Assembly: GCF_002355435.1 (NCBI RefSeq)
Contig: NZ_AP017313.1
Coordinates: 62,001-126,000, forward strand
Length of the DNA stretch: 64,000 nucleotides
DNA from: Mucilaginibacter gotjawali
GTDB taxonomy: Bacteria; Bacteroidota; Bacteroidia; Sphingobacteriales; Sphingobacteriaceae
Direction: 5' to 3'
Shown: positions 8,369 through 16,791 of the stretch, piece by piece
How positions within the stretch are numbered: the stretch's first letter is position 1
Layout: every line of letters begins with the position of its first letter
Position numbers and translations under genes: made by a program
Notes under the pieces: model-generated
The model's database searches: none
The model's input: the letters and a program-made list of their open reading frames with translations, nothing else
What the model was told of the DNA's origin: nothing

Positions 8369-9367
8369 ATGAAAGCAGTAGTATTAAATGAAATCGGCGG
8401 TGTATTGGAACTCCAGGAAGTTGCAACACCGCGTCCGGGTAAATCCCAGGTGTTGATCAAAGTCGAGTCCTCGGGTGTGAATTTTGCAGAAAGCCAAATG
8501 CGGCAGGGGCTTTACCCGGTCATACCGGATACACCGGTAATTTTAGGCGCCGAAGTGGCGGGGGTGGTCGAGCAGGTCGGCGGGGATGCTGATGCGGATT
8601 TACTGGGCAAACGTGTCGTAGCAGTGTTGTTTGCAACGGGCGGTCATGGCGGGTATGCGGAATATGCCATCGCGTCAGTTGAAGAGGTGATTCAGATTCC
8701 GGATAACGTATCGTATGACGATGCGCTGGCGATTCCGGTGCAGGGGCTAACCGCTTACTTCCTGCTAACAGAGGCTGCAAAAATATCGGGGACTGATGCA
8801 GTCCTTATTCATGCGGCTGCCGGCGGGGTCGGTTCCGTCGCCATCCAGCTGGCAAAGATCCTGGGTATTGGAAAGGTATTTGCCGGTGCAAGCAGCGTGT
8901 CCAAACTGGAGCTGGCCAGTTCCCTCGGCGCCGATGTAGTGGTTAATTACACCGATCCGGACTGGATGGAGCAAATCCAAACAGAAACGGATGGAAAAGG
9001 CCTCAGCGTTATCCTTTCTTCCGGAACAAACGACATCGTTAAACAAAGCTTTAATCTGCTGGCTCCACATGGGCGGTTTGTGGTTTACGGCTCATTGGAC
9101 ATCCTGTCGTCGTCTTTCGGCGCAGATCAGGTGATGCAATTGGTTTTCAAAAACCAGTCAGTGACCGGCTTCTACATCGGGTCTTACACCGCGATACCCG
9201 GAAACTTCAAAAGGGCCGCCGACTACCTTTTACACCTGGTATCGAGCGGGGCGTTAAAGATCATCACCAGCAGCCGGTATGAATTGAAAGATGCCCAGCA
9301 GGCGCATGAGGACATGGCCAACAGGAAAACAGTCGGTAAGGTAATATTGAAAATAAAGAGTAATTAA
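8369..9367 (+). CDS. Zinc-independent quinone oxidoreductase (MDR family)
   Basis: A 332-residue medium-chain dehydrogenase/reductase. The N-terminal GroES-like domain (VLNEIGGVLELQEV...) lacks the cysteine cluster of zinc alcohol dehydrogenases. The Rossmann domain carries HAAAGGVGSVAIQLAKILG (about residues 149-167), the NADPH-binding motif of QOR-type enzymes. Expected reaction is NADPH-dependent reduction of quinones or alpha,beta-unsaturated carbonyls in the cytoplasm. Two palindromes in its leader and the upstream tetR point to substrate-inducible expression. The next hydrolase gene starts two bases after its stop codon, so the two are co-transcribed. Confidence 0.9.
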   Translation: MKAVVLNEIGGVLELQEVATPRPGKSQVLIKVESSGVNFAESQMRQGLYPVIPDTPVILGAEVAGVVEQVGGDADADLLGKRVVAVLFATGGHGGYAEYAIASVEEVIQIPDNVSYDDALAIPVQGLTAYFLLTEAAKISGTDAVLIHAAAGGVGSVAIQLAKILGIGKVFAGASSVSKLELASSLGADVVVNYTDPDWMEQIQTETDGKGLSVILSSGTNDIVKQSFNLLAPHGRFVVYGSLDILSSSFGADQVMQLVFKNQSVTGFYIGSYTAIPGNFKRAADYLLHLVSSGALKIITSSRYELKDAQQAHEDMANRKTVGKVILKIKSN

Positions 9368-9369
9368 GT

Positions 9370-10323
9370 ATGAAAACAAAAATTTCTTCGGTTTTATGCT
9401 TTGTGCTGGTTGTTTTCGGTTTTATCGCCAGGGCACAGCGAAGCCAGGCAGGGTATCAAAAAGTTGCGTACAAAACGATCAGGGTAGATGGGTTGGATGT
9501 TTTTTACAGAGAAGCCGGGAATCCTGATAAGCCGGCGCTGCTGCTATTGCACGGCTTCCCGTCTTCGTCTTTTATGTACCGTGATCTCATAAATGACCTT
9601 TCAGCAAACTACCATTTGATAGCGCCTGATTACCCCGGTTTTGGCTTAAGCAGCCAGCCGCCGGTGTCTGCGTTTGATTACTCATTTGATCACCTGGCGG
9701 CTGTGATGGAGGATTTTATCAGCCGGATTAACCTCAAACACTTTAGTTTATACATGCAGGATTATGGCGGGCCCATAGGTTTCCGTATAGCGGCAAAACA
9801 TCCAGGTTGGATCAGCGCCCTGATCATCCAGAATGCCAATGCCTACCAGGAAGGATTAGGGAACGGCTTCAAAAAGATCATGGCGATGGAAGATGCCGGA
9901 GATAAGGCCGGTGTTGAAAACATCCTTAAATCCATCATTTCATTTGAAGGCATCAAGGTGCAGTACACCGGGGGGGCAAATAACCCCGCCCATATCGATC
10001 CCGATGCTTATTTAATGGATTATCAATTTATTAAAGGGGAAGAGAATGAGCCCATCCAAAATGCGCTGTTTCAAAACTACCATATCAATTTAACAAAATA
10101 TCCCGACTGGCAGCAATACCTCCGCCAGCATCAGCCGCCAACGCTGGTCGTATGGGGCAAAAATGATCCGATATTCATCGCCCCCGGTGGATTAGCTTAT
10201 CAAAAGGACCTGAAAAATGCGGAGGTGCATTTATTGAATGGCGGGCATTTTGCACTGGTGGAGTACCACGCCGAGATCGCAGCTTATATCCGGTCGTTTT
10301 TACGCGAAAAGGGCATCAGGTAA
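9370..10323 (+). CDS. Secreted alpha/beta hydrolase (epoxide hydrolase/dehalogenase type), copy 1
   Basis: A 317-residue hydrolase with an N-terminal signal peptide (MKTKISSVLCFVLVVFGF, cleavage near ARA-Q). The oxyanion motif HGFPSSS is present. The nucleophile is Asp131 in MQDYGGPIG, followed by WGKNDPIF for the acid and GGHFALVE for the catalytic His. An Asp nucleophile is the mark of epoxide hydrolases and haloalkane or haloacetate dehalogenases rather than esterases (Ser). Substrate unknown. It is the first of three paralogues (9370, 11209, 12667) and follows the oxidoreductase gene by two bases. A hairpin terminator lies 14 bases after the stop. Confidence 0.88.
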   Translation: MKTKISSVLCFVLVVFGFIARAQRSQAGYQKVAYKTIRVDGLDVFYREAGNPDKPALLLLHGFPSSSFMYRDLINDLSANYHLIAPDYPGFGLSSQPPVSAFDYSFDHLAAVMEDFISRINLKHFSLYMQDYGGPIGFRIAAKHPGWISALIIQNANAYQEGLGNGFKKIMAMEDAGDKAGVENILKSIISFEGIKVQYTGGANNPAHIDPDAYLMDYQFIKGEENEPIQNALFQNYHINLTKYPDWQQYLRQHQPPTLVVWGKNDPIFIAPGGLAYQKDLKNAEVHLLNGGHFALVEYHAEIAAYIRSFLREKGIR

Positions 10324-10337
10324 CAGGTGAGCTTAAT

Positions 10338-10372
10338 AGCATAGCCCGCAACGAAACGTTATTGGCTATGCT
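10338..10372 (+). terminator. Hairpin terminator after hydrolase copy 1
   Basis: Perfect 9-base stem AGCATAGCC / GGCTATGCT, with an inner AACG/CGTT pairing, followed by TTCATC. It closes the tetR-oxidoreductase-hydrolase unit. The U-tract is weak. Confidence 0.6.
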
Positions 10373-10524
10373 TTCATCTAAAGCTCCTGCAGCTCAACAA
10401 ATTGAAGATAAATGCTGGGCCCATCGCTTAATGAATCGACTTGCCCGCCCGGTCAAAGAGGTGTTCGCGATCTGCTGATTCATTGGACAAACAACACCTG
10501 AAAGTCATAGAAAATAAAAAAAAC

Positions 10525-10542
10525 ATACAAACCTGTCTGTAT
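10525..10542. promoter_or_regulatory. TetR operator candidate upstream of second tetR
   Basis: ATACAAACCTGTCTGTAT is an 18-base near-palindrome with core ACAAAC-CT-GTCTGT. It differs by one base from the ACAGAC-NN-GTCTGT palindromes at 11168 and 12214. It lies 27 bases before the second tetR start, so autoregulation is likely. Confidence 0.7.
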
Positions 10543-10569
10543 ATAAAAATTAAATTTTAAATTTGCTCC

Positions 10570-11109
10570 ATGAAAACAAGTGCCGTAAGAAATCAGATCG
10601 TCGAAACCGCATCCAGATTGTTTTATAAGCAGGGCTATAATGCGACCGGTATTAACCAGATCATTGAAGAAGCCGGAGTGGCCAAAGCGTCATTATACCA
10701 GCATTTCCATTCTAAGGAAGATCTGCTGGTAGAATACCTGACCGTAAAAGGCGCGGAAACCAATGCGGCTTTAAAAGCCGAAGCTGAAAAATTCGAAGCG
10801 CCGAAGGAAAAAATACTCGCTGTGTTTGATTTTTTAGCCGAGGTATCGGTGCAGCCGGAGTATTATGGCTGTAATTTCCTGAATATTGTTTCGGAATTGC
10901 CGGTCGACAGCGACAGGGTCCGGGGGGTTATACGCAAACAAAAAGATGACGTAAGGGCCATGTTCGCAGATATTCTCAGGCCCGTACATAAGGAAAAACT
11001 GGCGGACGAATTGTATATGCTGTTCGATGGTGCATTGATCACCAACAAGGTGCACGGCAATGCCTGGCCAATTCAGACGGCAAAAACGCTGGCCGGAAAG
11101 ATCTTATAA
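10570..11109 (+). CDS. TetR-family regulator of the hydrolase/DoxX unit
   Basis: A 179-residue TetR protein. The helix-turn-helix is residues about 24-52 (ATGINQIIEEAGVAKASLYQHFHSKEDLL). The C-terminal half (YYGCNFLNIVSELP...) resembles regulators with a TetR_C-type ligand pocket. The same 14-base palindrome (ACAGAC-NN-GTCTGT, with one mismatch in its own leader) is found before this gene, the hydrolase at 11209 and the DoxX gene at 12235, so it very likely represses all three in the absence of a ligand, probably the hydrolase substrate. This is inference from site repetition. Confidence 0.9.
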   Translation: MKTSAVRNQIVETASRLFYKQGYNATGINQIIEEAGVAKASLYQHFHSKEDLLVEYLTVKGAETNAALKAEAEKFEAPKEKILAVFDFLAEVSVQPEYYGCNFLNIVSELPVDSDRVRGVIRKQKDDVRAMFADILRPVHKEKLADELYMLFDGALITNKVHGNAWPIQTAKTLAGKIL

Positions 11110-11167
11110 CTAAACATTACAGGACGAGGACAGCCAGTTAATAAGAAAAAAATTTAACACAATTAAA

Positions 11168-11181
11168 ACAGACTTGTCTGT
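11168..11181. promoter_or_regulatory. TetR operator candidate upstream of hydrolase copy 2
   Basis: Perfect palindrome ACAGAC-TT-GTCTGT, 27 bases before the ATG at 11209. The same spacing (27 bases) is found at the tetR leader. Confidence 0.75.
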
Positions 11182-11208
11182 ATATATTTTATCACCAAAA
11201 CAAAAAAA

Positions 11209-12195
11209 ATGAAAACAAAGATCATCGTCGCCTCGCTATTGCTGGGCAGCGCATTTAATTTAAGCCCTGTAGCCTATGCGGCAGCTCACCCGAAACTAGC
11301 GGCCCATCAAACACCAAAAGAGAATGCGACAGCAGGCGTTTATTTTAGGACCATAAAGGTGGACGGATTGGACATCTTTTACCGGGAGGCCGGAGATAAA
11401 AATAAACCCACCATTTTATTGCTTCACGGATTCCCCTCTTCTTCCCACATGTTCAGGGACCTGATCAGGGACCTTGCCCCTAATTATCATTTGATCGCGC
11501 CGGACTATCCCGGTTTTGGACAAAGCAGTGCGCCGGAGCCAACGGCATACAATTATACCTTTGATAACCTGGCTACAACGATAAACCATTTTATCGACGC
11601 CCTGGGTTTAAAAAAATTCAGCCTTTACGTGCAGGATTATGGTGGCCCTGTCGGATTCCGCATCGCAAGCGCAAGGCCGGAATTGATTCAGTCGATCATC
11701 GTGCAAAATGCTAACGCTTATACCGAAGGACTGGGCGATGCACTGAAGCCATTGGTTGCCTATATTCAAGATCCTGGGGAATCCACCATCGGCCCGGTAA
11801 AGGGGTTCTTAAGCATTGAAGGTACTAAATGGCAATATACCGACGGTGCGGAAGATGTGTCGAAAATAGACCCCGACAGCTATATTACCGATCAATATTA
11901 TTTGAACAGGCCGGGCAACCAGGATATCCAGCTTGCTTTGTTCCGAAACTACGGCACGAATCTGCCCCTGTATCCAACATGGCAGGATTATTTTAAGAAA
12001 CACCAGCCATTGACCCTGGTTATTTCCGGGGAAAACGACAAGCTTTTTATCGCCGCAGGGGCGATGGCCTATAAAAAAGACCTCCCCAAGGCAGAGATTC
12101 ATTTATTAAACGGCGGCCACTTTGTGCTGGAAGAAAAACATGCTGAAGCGGCCACCCTGATCAGGTCATTCTTGGTACAAAACAACATCAAATAA
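11209..12195 (+). CDS. Secreted alpha/beta hydrolase (epoxide hydrolase/dehalogenase type), copy 2
   Basis: A 328-residue paralogue of the gene at 9370. It has a signal peptide ending around VAYAAAHP, HGFPSSS oxyanion loop, Asp143 nucleophile in VQDYGGPVG, an acid in SGENDKLF and a catalytic His in NGGHFVLEE. The cap-domain segment FRNYGTNLPLYPTWQDYFK is shared by all three copies. Export to the periplasm suggests that the substrate is met outside the cytoplasm. It has its own TetR operator and is followed by a second operator and the DoxX gene. Epoxide hydrolase or dehalogenase cannot be told apart by eye. Confidence 0.88.
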   Translation: MKTKIIVASLLLGSAFNLSPVAYAAAHPKLAAHQTPKENATAGVYFRTIKVDGLDIFYREAGDKNKPTILLLHGFPSSSHMFRDLIRDLAPNYHLIAPDYPGFGQSSAPEPTAYNYTFDNLATTINHFIDALGLKKFSLYVQDYGGPVGFRIASARPELIQSIIVQNANAYTEGLGDALKPLVAYIQDPGESTIGPVKGFLSIEGTKWQYTDGAEDVSKIDPDSYITDQYYLNRPGNQDIQLALFRNYGTNLPLYPTWQDYFKKHQPLTLVISGENDKLFIAAGAMAYKKDLPKAEIHLLNGGHFVLEEKHAEAATLIRSFLVQNNIK

Positions 12196-12213
12196 TTTTA
12201 TTCTCAATATAAA

Positions 12214-12227
12214 ACAGACTGGTCTGT
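12214..12227. promoter_or_regulatory. TetR operator candidate upstream of DoxX-like gene
   Basis: Perfect palindrome ACAGAC-TG-GTCTGT, only 7 bases before the ATG at 12235, close enough to overlap the start of transcription. Confidence 0.7.
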
Positions 12228-12234
12228 TTGTGGT

Positions 12235-12639
12235 ATGAACGAAATCATTGCATTTTTCCTGTTAAGGGCCGGGTTGGGCCTTAACATACTGCTTCACGGG
12301 CTGGTCAGGCTTAAGAATGGCCGGGTGCTATTCTTAAATGCCTTAGCCCGGGAGTTTGAGGGTTCGGGCTTGCCGCCCCTTACCATAAAAACGGCAGGCC
12401 TTGCGCTGCCTTACCTCGAAACAGGCATCGGCCTGCTGCTGGTGTGCGGGTTGGAGACACAGGGTGTGCTGATAGCGGGTTGCCTGTTGATGTTTCTCTT
12501 ACTTGCGGGTAAAAGCCTGGTTTCTGATTGGGTCACGGTTACCTTTCAAATGATCTATATCCTGGTGTACTGCATCCTATTGTTTTACCTGCAATTCAAC
12601 CGTATTTCAGCCGACATATTTTTCGCTCTGAAACCTTAA
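12235..12639 (+). CDS. DoxX-like membrane protein
   Basis: A 134-residue protein with four hydrophobic segments. It starts with FLLRAGLGLNILLHGLVRLKNG, the typical first helix and loop of DoxX/SURF4-type proteins, then LPYLETGIGLLLVCGLE. DoxX-family proteins are found with redox and detoxification enzymes; biochemical role is poorly known. It has its own palindromic operator, and the third hydrolase follows after 27 bases, so both are probably one transcript under the second TetR. Confidence 0.8.
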   Translation: MNEIIAFFLLRAGLGLNILLHGLVRLKNGRVLFLNALAREFEGSGLPPLTIKTAGLALPYLETGIGLLLVCGLETQGVLIAGCLLMFLLLAGKSLVSDWVTVTFQMIYILVYCILLFYLQFNRISADIFFALKP

Positions 12640-12666
12640 TTCCTATAAATATCAAACCATATTAAA

Positions 12667-13539
12667 ATGAAAAAAGCAACAATTTATTACAAAAATGAGA
12701 TCGTAGACGGTGTCAACATTTTTTACCGGGAGGCCGGGAACAAAGAGAATCCAACTATTTTACTATTGAACGGGTTCCCTTCATCTTCTATCTCCTTCCG
12801 GGACCTGATCAATGACCTGGCAGATGACTATCACCTGGTCGCCCCGGATTACCCCGCATTTGGCAATAGCGGCGTACCTTCCCGCGAGGAATATGAATAC
12901 ACCTTCCATAACCTTTCGGTGACGATCGAGAAATTTATCGGCCAGATCGGTTTGAAGCAATTCAGCCTGTACGCTTTTGACTACGGCGGCCCGGTTGGTT
13001 TCAGGATCGCCGCCCGCAGGCCCGAGTTGATCCAGTCGCTGATTATCCAGAATGCAAATGCATATATGGAAGGCATCGGCCCCGCGTTCGGATTGGCAAT
13101 GCCGTTTTTACAAGACCGTAACGCGGAAACAGAGCAACCGATCAGAGGCTTAATGACCCTGGATGGCATCAGGATATTCTACTTTGACGGAGCTGAAGAC
13201 CCGGAAAAAATAAGCCTGGATGGTCCCATGATTGACTTGTATTACCTGACCAGGCCGGGATTGGTAGATATTCATTTAGACCTGTTGCATAATTATTCCA
13301 CGAACGTAGCGGAGTACGCGAACTGGCAAAATTATTTCCGGACCCACCTGCCACCCACCTTACTCACCTGGGGTAAAAATGACCAGTTCTTCCCGCTTGC
13401 TGCTGCTGAAGCCTACAAGACGGACCTGCCTCACGCCGAACTGTATGTGTATAACACCAGTCATTTTGCACTGGAAGAGTATCACACGGAGATCGCGGAG
13501 AATATCAGGGAGTTTTTAACGAGGAATGATATCCGGTAA
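12667..13539 (+). CDS. Cytoplasmic alpha/beta hydrolase, copy 3
   Basis: A 290-residue paralogue of the two secreted hydrolases but without a signal peptide, so it is cytoplasmic. Nucleophile is Asp105 in FDYGGPVG; the acid lies in WGKNDQFF and the His in TSHFALEE. Unusually, the oxyanion-region HGFP of the other two copies is NGFP here, so the His that precedes the Gly is lost, which may alter activity or substrate. The pair of secreted copies and one cytoplasmic copy may act on the same compound on both sides of the membrane (inference). Confidence 0.87.
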   Translation: MKKATIYYKNEIVDGVNIFYREAGNKENPTILLLNGFPSSSISFRDLINDLADDYHLVAPDYPAFGNSGVPSREEYEYTFHNLSVTIEKFIGQIGLKQFSLYAFDYGGPVGFRIAARRPELIQSLIIQNANAYMEGIGPAFGLAMPFLQDRNAETEQPIRGLMTLDGIRIFYFDGAEDPEKISLDGPMIDLYYLTRPGLVDIHLDLLHNYSTNVAEYANWQNYFRTHLPPTLLTWGKNDQFFPLAAAEAYKTDLPHAELYVYNTSHFALEEYHTEIAENIREFLTRNDIR

Positions 13540-13551
13540 GTAAGTTAACCC

Positions 13552-13590
13552 GCGTCCCCTGCTTGTCAAAGACGGATAAGCACGGGACGC
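13552..13590 (+). terminator. Hairpin after hydrolase copy 3
   Basis: GCGTCCC ... GGGACGC stem with an inner GCTT/AAGC pairing, followed by TTTAATAATT. Probable factor-independent terminator of the DoxX-hydrolase transcript. Confidence 0.5.
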
Positions 13591-13605
13591 TTTAATAATT
13601 GATCC

Positions 13606-14051
13606 ATGAATAACGTTTCTTATATATTGGCCACCCTGATGGTCGGCATGTGCCTGCCGCTCATGGCATCCAGTAACGGCGCCTTGGGGAGGACGCTCGG
13701 CAGCCCGTACCTGGCGACTTTATGCGCCTTTTTAATCGCGGCGCTTTTAGTAGGCCTGCTCATAGCCGTTACCCGTACACCCCTGCCGGTCAACGGGCAA
13801 CTGTTAAAAACAAATTGGGTAATGTGGCTTGGCGGTGTGATCATCGCCATGAACATCTTAACGTTCAGTATCGTGCCCCAAAAGATCGGTGTCGGGAATA
13901 CCATTATCTTTTTATCGCCGGACAGATCATCTCTTCAGTACTTATAGAGCATTATGGCTGGCTGCATTACGCGGCGCACCCGGTAAACTGGGTGAGGGTT
14001 GCCGGGATCATGCTTTTGGTTACCGGGGTAATATTGATCAAAAAGTTTTAA
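13606..14051 (+). pseudogene. DMT-type transporter (YdcZ/DUF606-like), split by a frameshift
   Basis: Frame 1 from 13606 gives MNNVSYILATLMVGMCLPLM..., with repeated hydrophobic helices and the IGVGNTIIF segment typical of DUF606 membrane proteins. It then shifts at five T at 13909-13913. Another frame continues the family pattern: IAGQIISSVLIEHYGW ... GIMLLVTGVILIKKF, ending at 14051. One added T joins both into about 148 residues, the usual family length. This is the second of four single-base A/T-run frameshifts in the window. Substrate unknown; efflux or uptake of a small compound related to the hydrolase unit is possible. Confidence 0.8.
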
Positions 14052-14089
14052 GCCGGGCAAAATTTAACCCGCAAAATAATTTCATCAAC

Positions 14090-14902
14090 ATGACTAAAAA
14101 GGAGTTCATATCAGAAAAAAAACACACGAATGTGTTCTCCCGGAGGGGTTTTATCACGACAACCGTGGCCGGGTTGATAGCCGCGCAAATTCCCTTAACA
14201 GCGGGAGCCTCGGGGAAGGGACCAAGATCAAATGGCATGAAGAAAGCTGTTTTATTTGATGGCTTTGTCATTTTTAACCCCGCACCGGTATTCGCACTTG
14301 CCTCTGAATTGTTGGGGGCCAAAAGCGACGAATTAGTAGCCCTTTGGCGAACCAGGCAATTTGAATATTCATGGCTATTGACCGCAGCCGGGCAGTACAG
14401 GGATTTCTGGCAAGTGACAGAAGATGCCCTCACCTATGCAGCGGCAAAAACAGGCATCGTTATCCCCGCTGGGTACAAAGCCCGGTTAATGAACGCCTAT
14501 TTAAATCTTGACATCTGGCCCGATGTCGTTCCAGGGTTGGAAACCCTTAAAAACATGAATATCAGCTTGTCTTTTCTATCCAACTTTACGGTTGACATGC
14601 TTCAGTCTTCCTTAAAGAAGAATAATATCGGCCAATATTTCGACCATCTGCTCAGCACCGATGAAGTGCGTGCTTTTAAGCCAGGTCCGGCAGCCTATCA
14701 AATGGGAACCAGGACTTTAAAGCTGCCGAAAAACGAGATCGTTTTTGCGGCATTCGGCGGCTGGGATGCCTGCGGTGCCAAATTTTTTGGCTACCCGACA
14801 TTCTGGGTAAACCGCGGCGATAGCACGGCCGAGGAGCTGGGGGTATCCGCGGACGGAGTTGGCCGGTCATTGCCGGACCTGATCGCTTATATAAAAAAGT
14901 AG
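14090..14902 (+). CDS. Exported haloacid dehalogenase-like hydrolase
   Basis: A 270-residue protein from ATG 14090. Residues 19-30 are a twin-arginine type signal (SRRGFITTTVAG), so it is predicted to be exported folded. The mature part matches type II (S)-2-haloacid dehalogenases: nucleophile motif KKAVLFDGF (Asp), a cap with LWRTRQFEYSWL, SFLSNF in motif II, a FKPGP motif III lysine, and an AAFGGWDACGAKFFG segment in place of the usual SSNxWDxxGA. Expected reaction is hydrolytic dehalogenation of 2-haloacids. Together with the Asp-nucleophile hydrolases it suggests degradation of a halogenated compound (inference). Confidence 0.82.
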   Translation: MTKKEFISEKKHTNVFSRRGFITTTVAGLIAAQIPLTAGASGKGPRSNGMKKAVLFDGFVIFNPAPVFALASELLGAKSDELVALWRTRQFEYSWLLTAAGQYRDFWQVTEDALTYAAAKTGIVIPAGYKARLMNAYLNLDIWPDVVPGLETLKNMNISLSFLSNFTVDMLQSSLKKNNIGQYFDHLLSTDEVRAFKPGPAAYQMGTRTLKLPKNEIVFAAFGGWDACGAKFFGYPTFWVNRGDSTAEELGVSADGVGRSLPDLIAYIKK

Positions 14903-15547
14903 TCAGTCCGGCATGCCCTTTAGCGAAATGTAAATGACCTGTACAGCGGCGGCCAATCCGACGGTTTTTGAAAACCGGCTTCCTCCCGGCTGAGCGATCC
15001 AGACAGCCTGGGGGCATACAATACAAAAGCAGGCCTGCATTACCTCAAATAAAATAAGGGCCTGCTATTTTCAGGAACTGGATAGTATGGCTGAGCAACT
15101 GATACATTTAATCTGATCATGCCTTCTTGTACTAATGCAGCGAACCGGGCTTTCTTTCCCATCACAAAATGCTTAATACTTTCAGGTATCCTGTATTATA
15201 GCTGTTTCAATTTGCACTTGAAACAGCTACCATATGCTTGCTGCTATAAAAAAATGATGTAAGGCTTATCGTGTGATAGTAATGTCTCCATTGTGGTTCA
15301 ATAAACTCACATTCTCCTGTGAATTACCCGTTTAATTGTTTTTTAATTTATTCGCCTTGCTCTGTTTTTCTGCTTGTTCAAAGGAGTTCAGATCACTTAT
15401 CGCCCGGTTAAGGTTTCCGGAATATCCACCAATGCCGCGAAATAACAACAACTCAACTTATCTGCTAAATAACGATTATGCAATCATCAAAGCAGGCTTG
15501 CGGACTATTTAATAATTAAGTGTTTTAAAAAATTGATGAAAAATAAA
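14903..15547. other. Long gene-poor stretch, possible element junction
   Basis: No convincing complete gene. On the minus strand a 40-codon frame (15162 to 15040) with an open extension upstream reads like the tail of a decayed gene (MGKKARFAALVQEG...), family not recognised. An inverted pair AGCTGTTTCAA / TTGAAACAGCT lies near 15200-15230. The stretch separates the hydrolase block from the small-regulator/peptide region and would be a natural place for a mobile element boundary, but I see no repeat proving it. Confidence 0.4.
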
Positions 15548-15579
15548 AAGCACCTACATCGGACGTGATGTAGGTGCTT
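15548..15579 (-). terminator. Strong hairpin terminator for the minus-strand secreted protein
   Basis: Perfect 13-base stem (AAGCACCTACATC / GATGTAGGTGCTT) around a six-base loop. On the minus strand it is followed by CTTTTTATTTTT. It ends the transcript of the DUF6520-like gene. Confidence 0.85.
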
Positions 15580-15589
15580 GATGATTGGT

Positions 15590-15630
15590 GTCCCTGAGGT
15601 TGGGTTTGAACCAACGATACGTTGATGATC
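15590..15630 (-). other. tRNA 3'-half-like fragment
   Basis: On the minus strand GTTGG-TTCAAAC-CCAAC is a well-formed T-arm with a TTCRANN loop, followed by CTCAGGGA as an acceptor 3' strand. No matching 5' half (CCCTGAG with D-arm) is found upstream, so this is not a functional tRNA. Such 3' fragments are often left by integrases at tRNA genes. It does not match the tRNA-Ser at 59.9 kb. Confidence 0.4.
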
Positions 15631-15632
15631 AG

Positions 15633-15947
15633 TTAGTTTTGTTCCTGAGACTGCTGAGCAGGCATCTGATGGTTGTCCTTCAGTTGGTTTGATCCGTTTA
15701 CCTGACTTGCAAGGAAGCCGGAAACACACTGGTTGGTTGTACCGGAACATCCGCTTTCTGTCGGCGGCGTGGTGCTGTCCTGAATATATGTTGCGTCCGC
15801 CTGCGGAACCTGGGCGCCAACAGCAACACCATCGGTAATTAAAAACCACTTGTAACTGGTGAAGTTATTCACTTTTTTAGGAGCAGTGAATGCGCTCGCA
15901 CTTACAGCGATAATGATCGCCAATAACCCTATGAGTTTTGTTTTCAT
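15633..15947 (-). CDS. Small secreted protein (DUF6520-like)
   Basis: A 104-residue protein with a clear signal peptide (MKTKLIGLLAIIIAVSASAF then TAP). It has a SYKWFLITDG segment and two cysteines in SGCSGTTNQC, with a Gln/Asn-rich tail. This matches the small DUF6520 secreted family found in many Bacteroidota, often in multiple copies; function is unknown. A strong terminator follows. It is upstream, on the same strand, of nothing else obvious; the next minus gene (MauE-like) ends 153 bases before it. Confidence 0.75.
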   Translation of the reverse strand: MKTKLIGLLAIIIAVSASAFTAPKKVNNFTSYKWFLITDGVAVGAQVPQADATYIQDSTTPPTESGCSGTTNQCVSGFLASQVNGSNQLKDNHQMPAQQSQEQN

Positions 15948-16100
15948 GTTGTTGACGGCTTTTTAAATCAAAAAACCATCAGAAAAACTTTAGTGTAAAT
16001 GTAAATTGAAATTTTATGCCTACTCTGTTGCCCGGTTTTTGGCTCACCCCGTGCTTCAGGTAACGCTATATGCGTTTTCAGAAGCGGTTTATGCTTCTTT

Positions 16101-16535
16101 CTATTGATCTTTGCCCCTCCTTTCTCCATGAACTATATATATCCCGAAAACAGTTAACAGCAAGAAGAAGATGTTGAAAACGAAGTGCACATTCCAGCTC
16201 ATATGGGATAAAATACCGCCGCATGAACAGGGAACCTTACCGAATACCCCGGATATACCCAGGCCTATATAGATCGTAAAGGCAAGCAGCATGACGAACG
16301 AAAGGTAAAATCCTGTTCGTAGCGTAGTTTCGAACAGCAGCAATCCGGCCGTTAAAAATTCCGCAGGGGGCAGCAAATAGGGCATTGAGTTTTTCAGGAA
16401 AGGGAACAATGCCTGTTTACTCATTTGCGCCCGGAACATCCCGAACTCCATTAACTTACTCGAGGCAGCATATACCCATAACAGGATCAGTAAAAAGCAA
16501 ATAGCAGGAAGTAAATATTTTTTTAACTTTTTCAT
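16101..16535 (-). CDS. MauE/DoxX-like membrane protein with CSCGG motif
   Basis: A 144-residue protein (start chosen at MKKLKKYLLP, 16535; a longer frame upstream to 16628 would overlap the next gene). Four transmembrane segments are visible. The loop KVPCSCGGILSHMSWNVHF is the signature of MauE/DoxX-type proteins of Bacteroidetes. MauE helps form disulfides in methylamine dehydrogenase; the homologues here are usually of unknown function, possibly delivering reducing or oxidising power across the membrane. In this locus it could serve the cysteine-bearing small secreted peptides (inference). Confidence 0.8.
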   Translation of the reverse strand: MKKLKKYLLPAICFLLILLWVYAASSKLMEFGMFRAQMSKQALFPFLKNSMPYLLPPAEFLTAGLLLFETTLRTGFYLSFVMLLAFTIYIGLGISGVFGKVPCSCGGILSHMSWNVHFVFNIFFLLLTVFGIYIVHGERRGKDQ

Positions 16536-16584
16536 ATCTGTGAGGGTTAATTCAAAGGTATAATGCCCCCAATGACAGAAAATG

Positions 16585-16791
16585 TCACTCAACTTTTTTG
16601 ATGAAATATTTCTTTTCGAGGCGGTCATACTGAATGTTATGACCTCTTTCCCTCAGATGATTCAGCATCCGCTTAACCGTGCGGGTACTGCAGCTAAATC
16701 GCTTCGCCGCTGCTTCCACAGAACGGAAACGGCTTTTGGTGATCAACTCCAAAATATAGTCCAGCCGCTTCTCGTACGATCTGTAATCCAT
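16585..16791 (-). CDS. Small helix-turn-helix protein
   Basis: A 68-residue protein made almost entirely of a winged-helix/HTH_11-like domain: RSVEAAAKRFSCSTRTVKRMLNHLRERGHNIQYD (about residues 23-56), with the wing at YFIKKVE. It starts 50 bases upstream of the MauE-like gene on the same strand and probably regulates it or the neighbouring operon. No effector domain. Confidence 0.75.
   Translation of the reverse strand: MDYRSYEKRLDYILELITKSRFRSVEAAAKRFSCSTRTVKRMLNHLRERGHNIQYDRLEKKYFIKKVE

Noticed and set aside
14676..15026. Minus-strand open frame overlapping the haloacid dehalogenase gene end
   Set aside because: Mostly opposite a well-supported gene and without domain signals.
15590..15630. 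Functional tRNA gene
   Set aside because: Only T-arm and acceptor 3' strand are present; no D-arm, anticodon stem or 5' acceptor.
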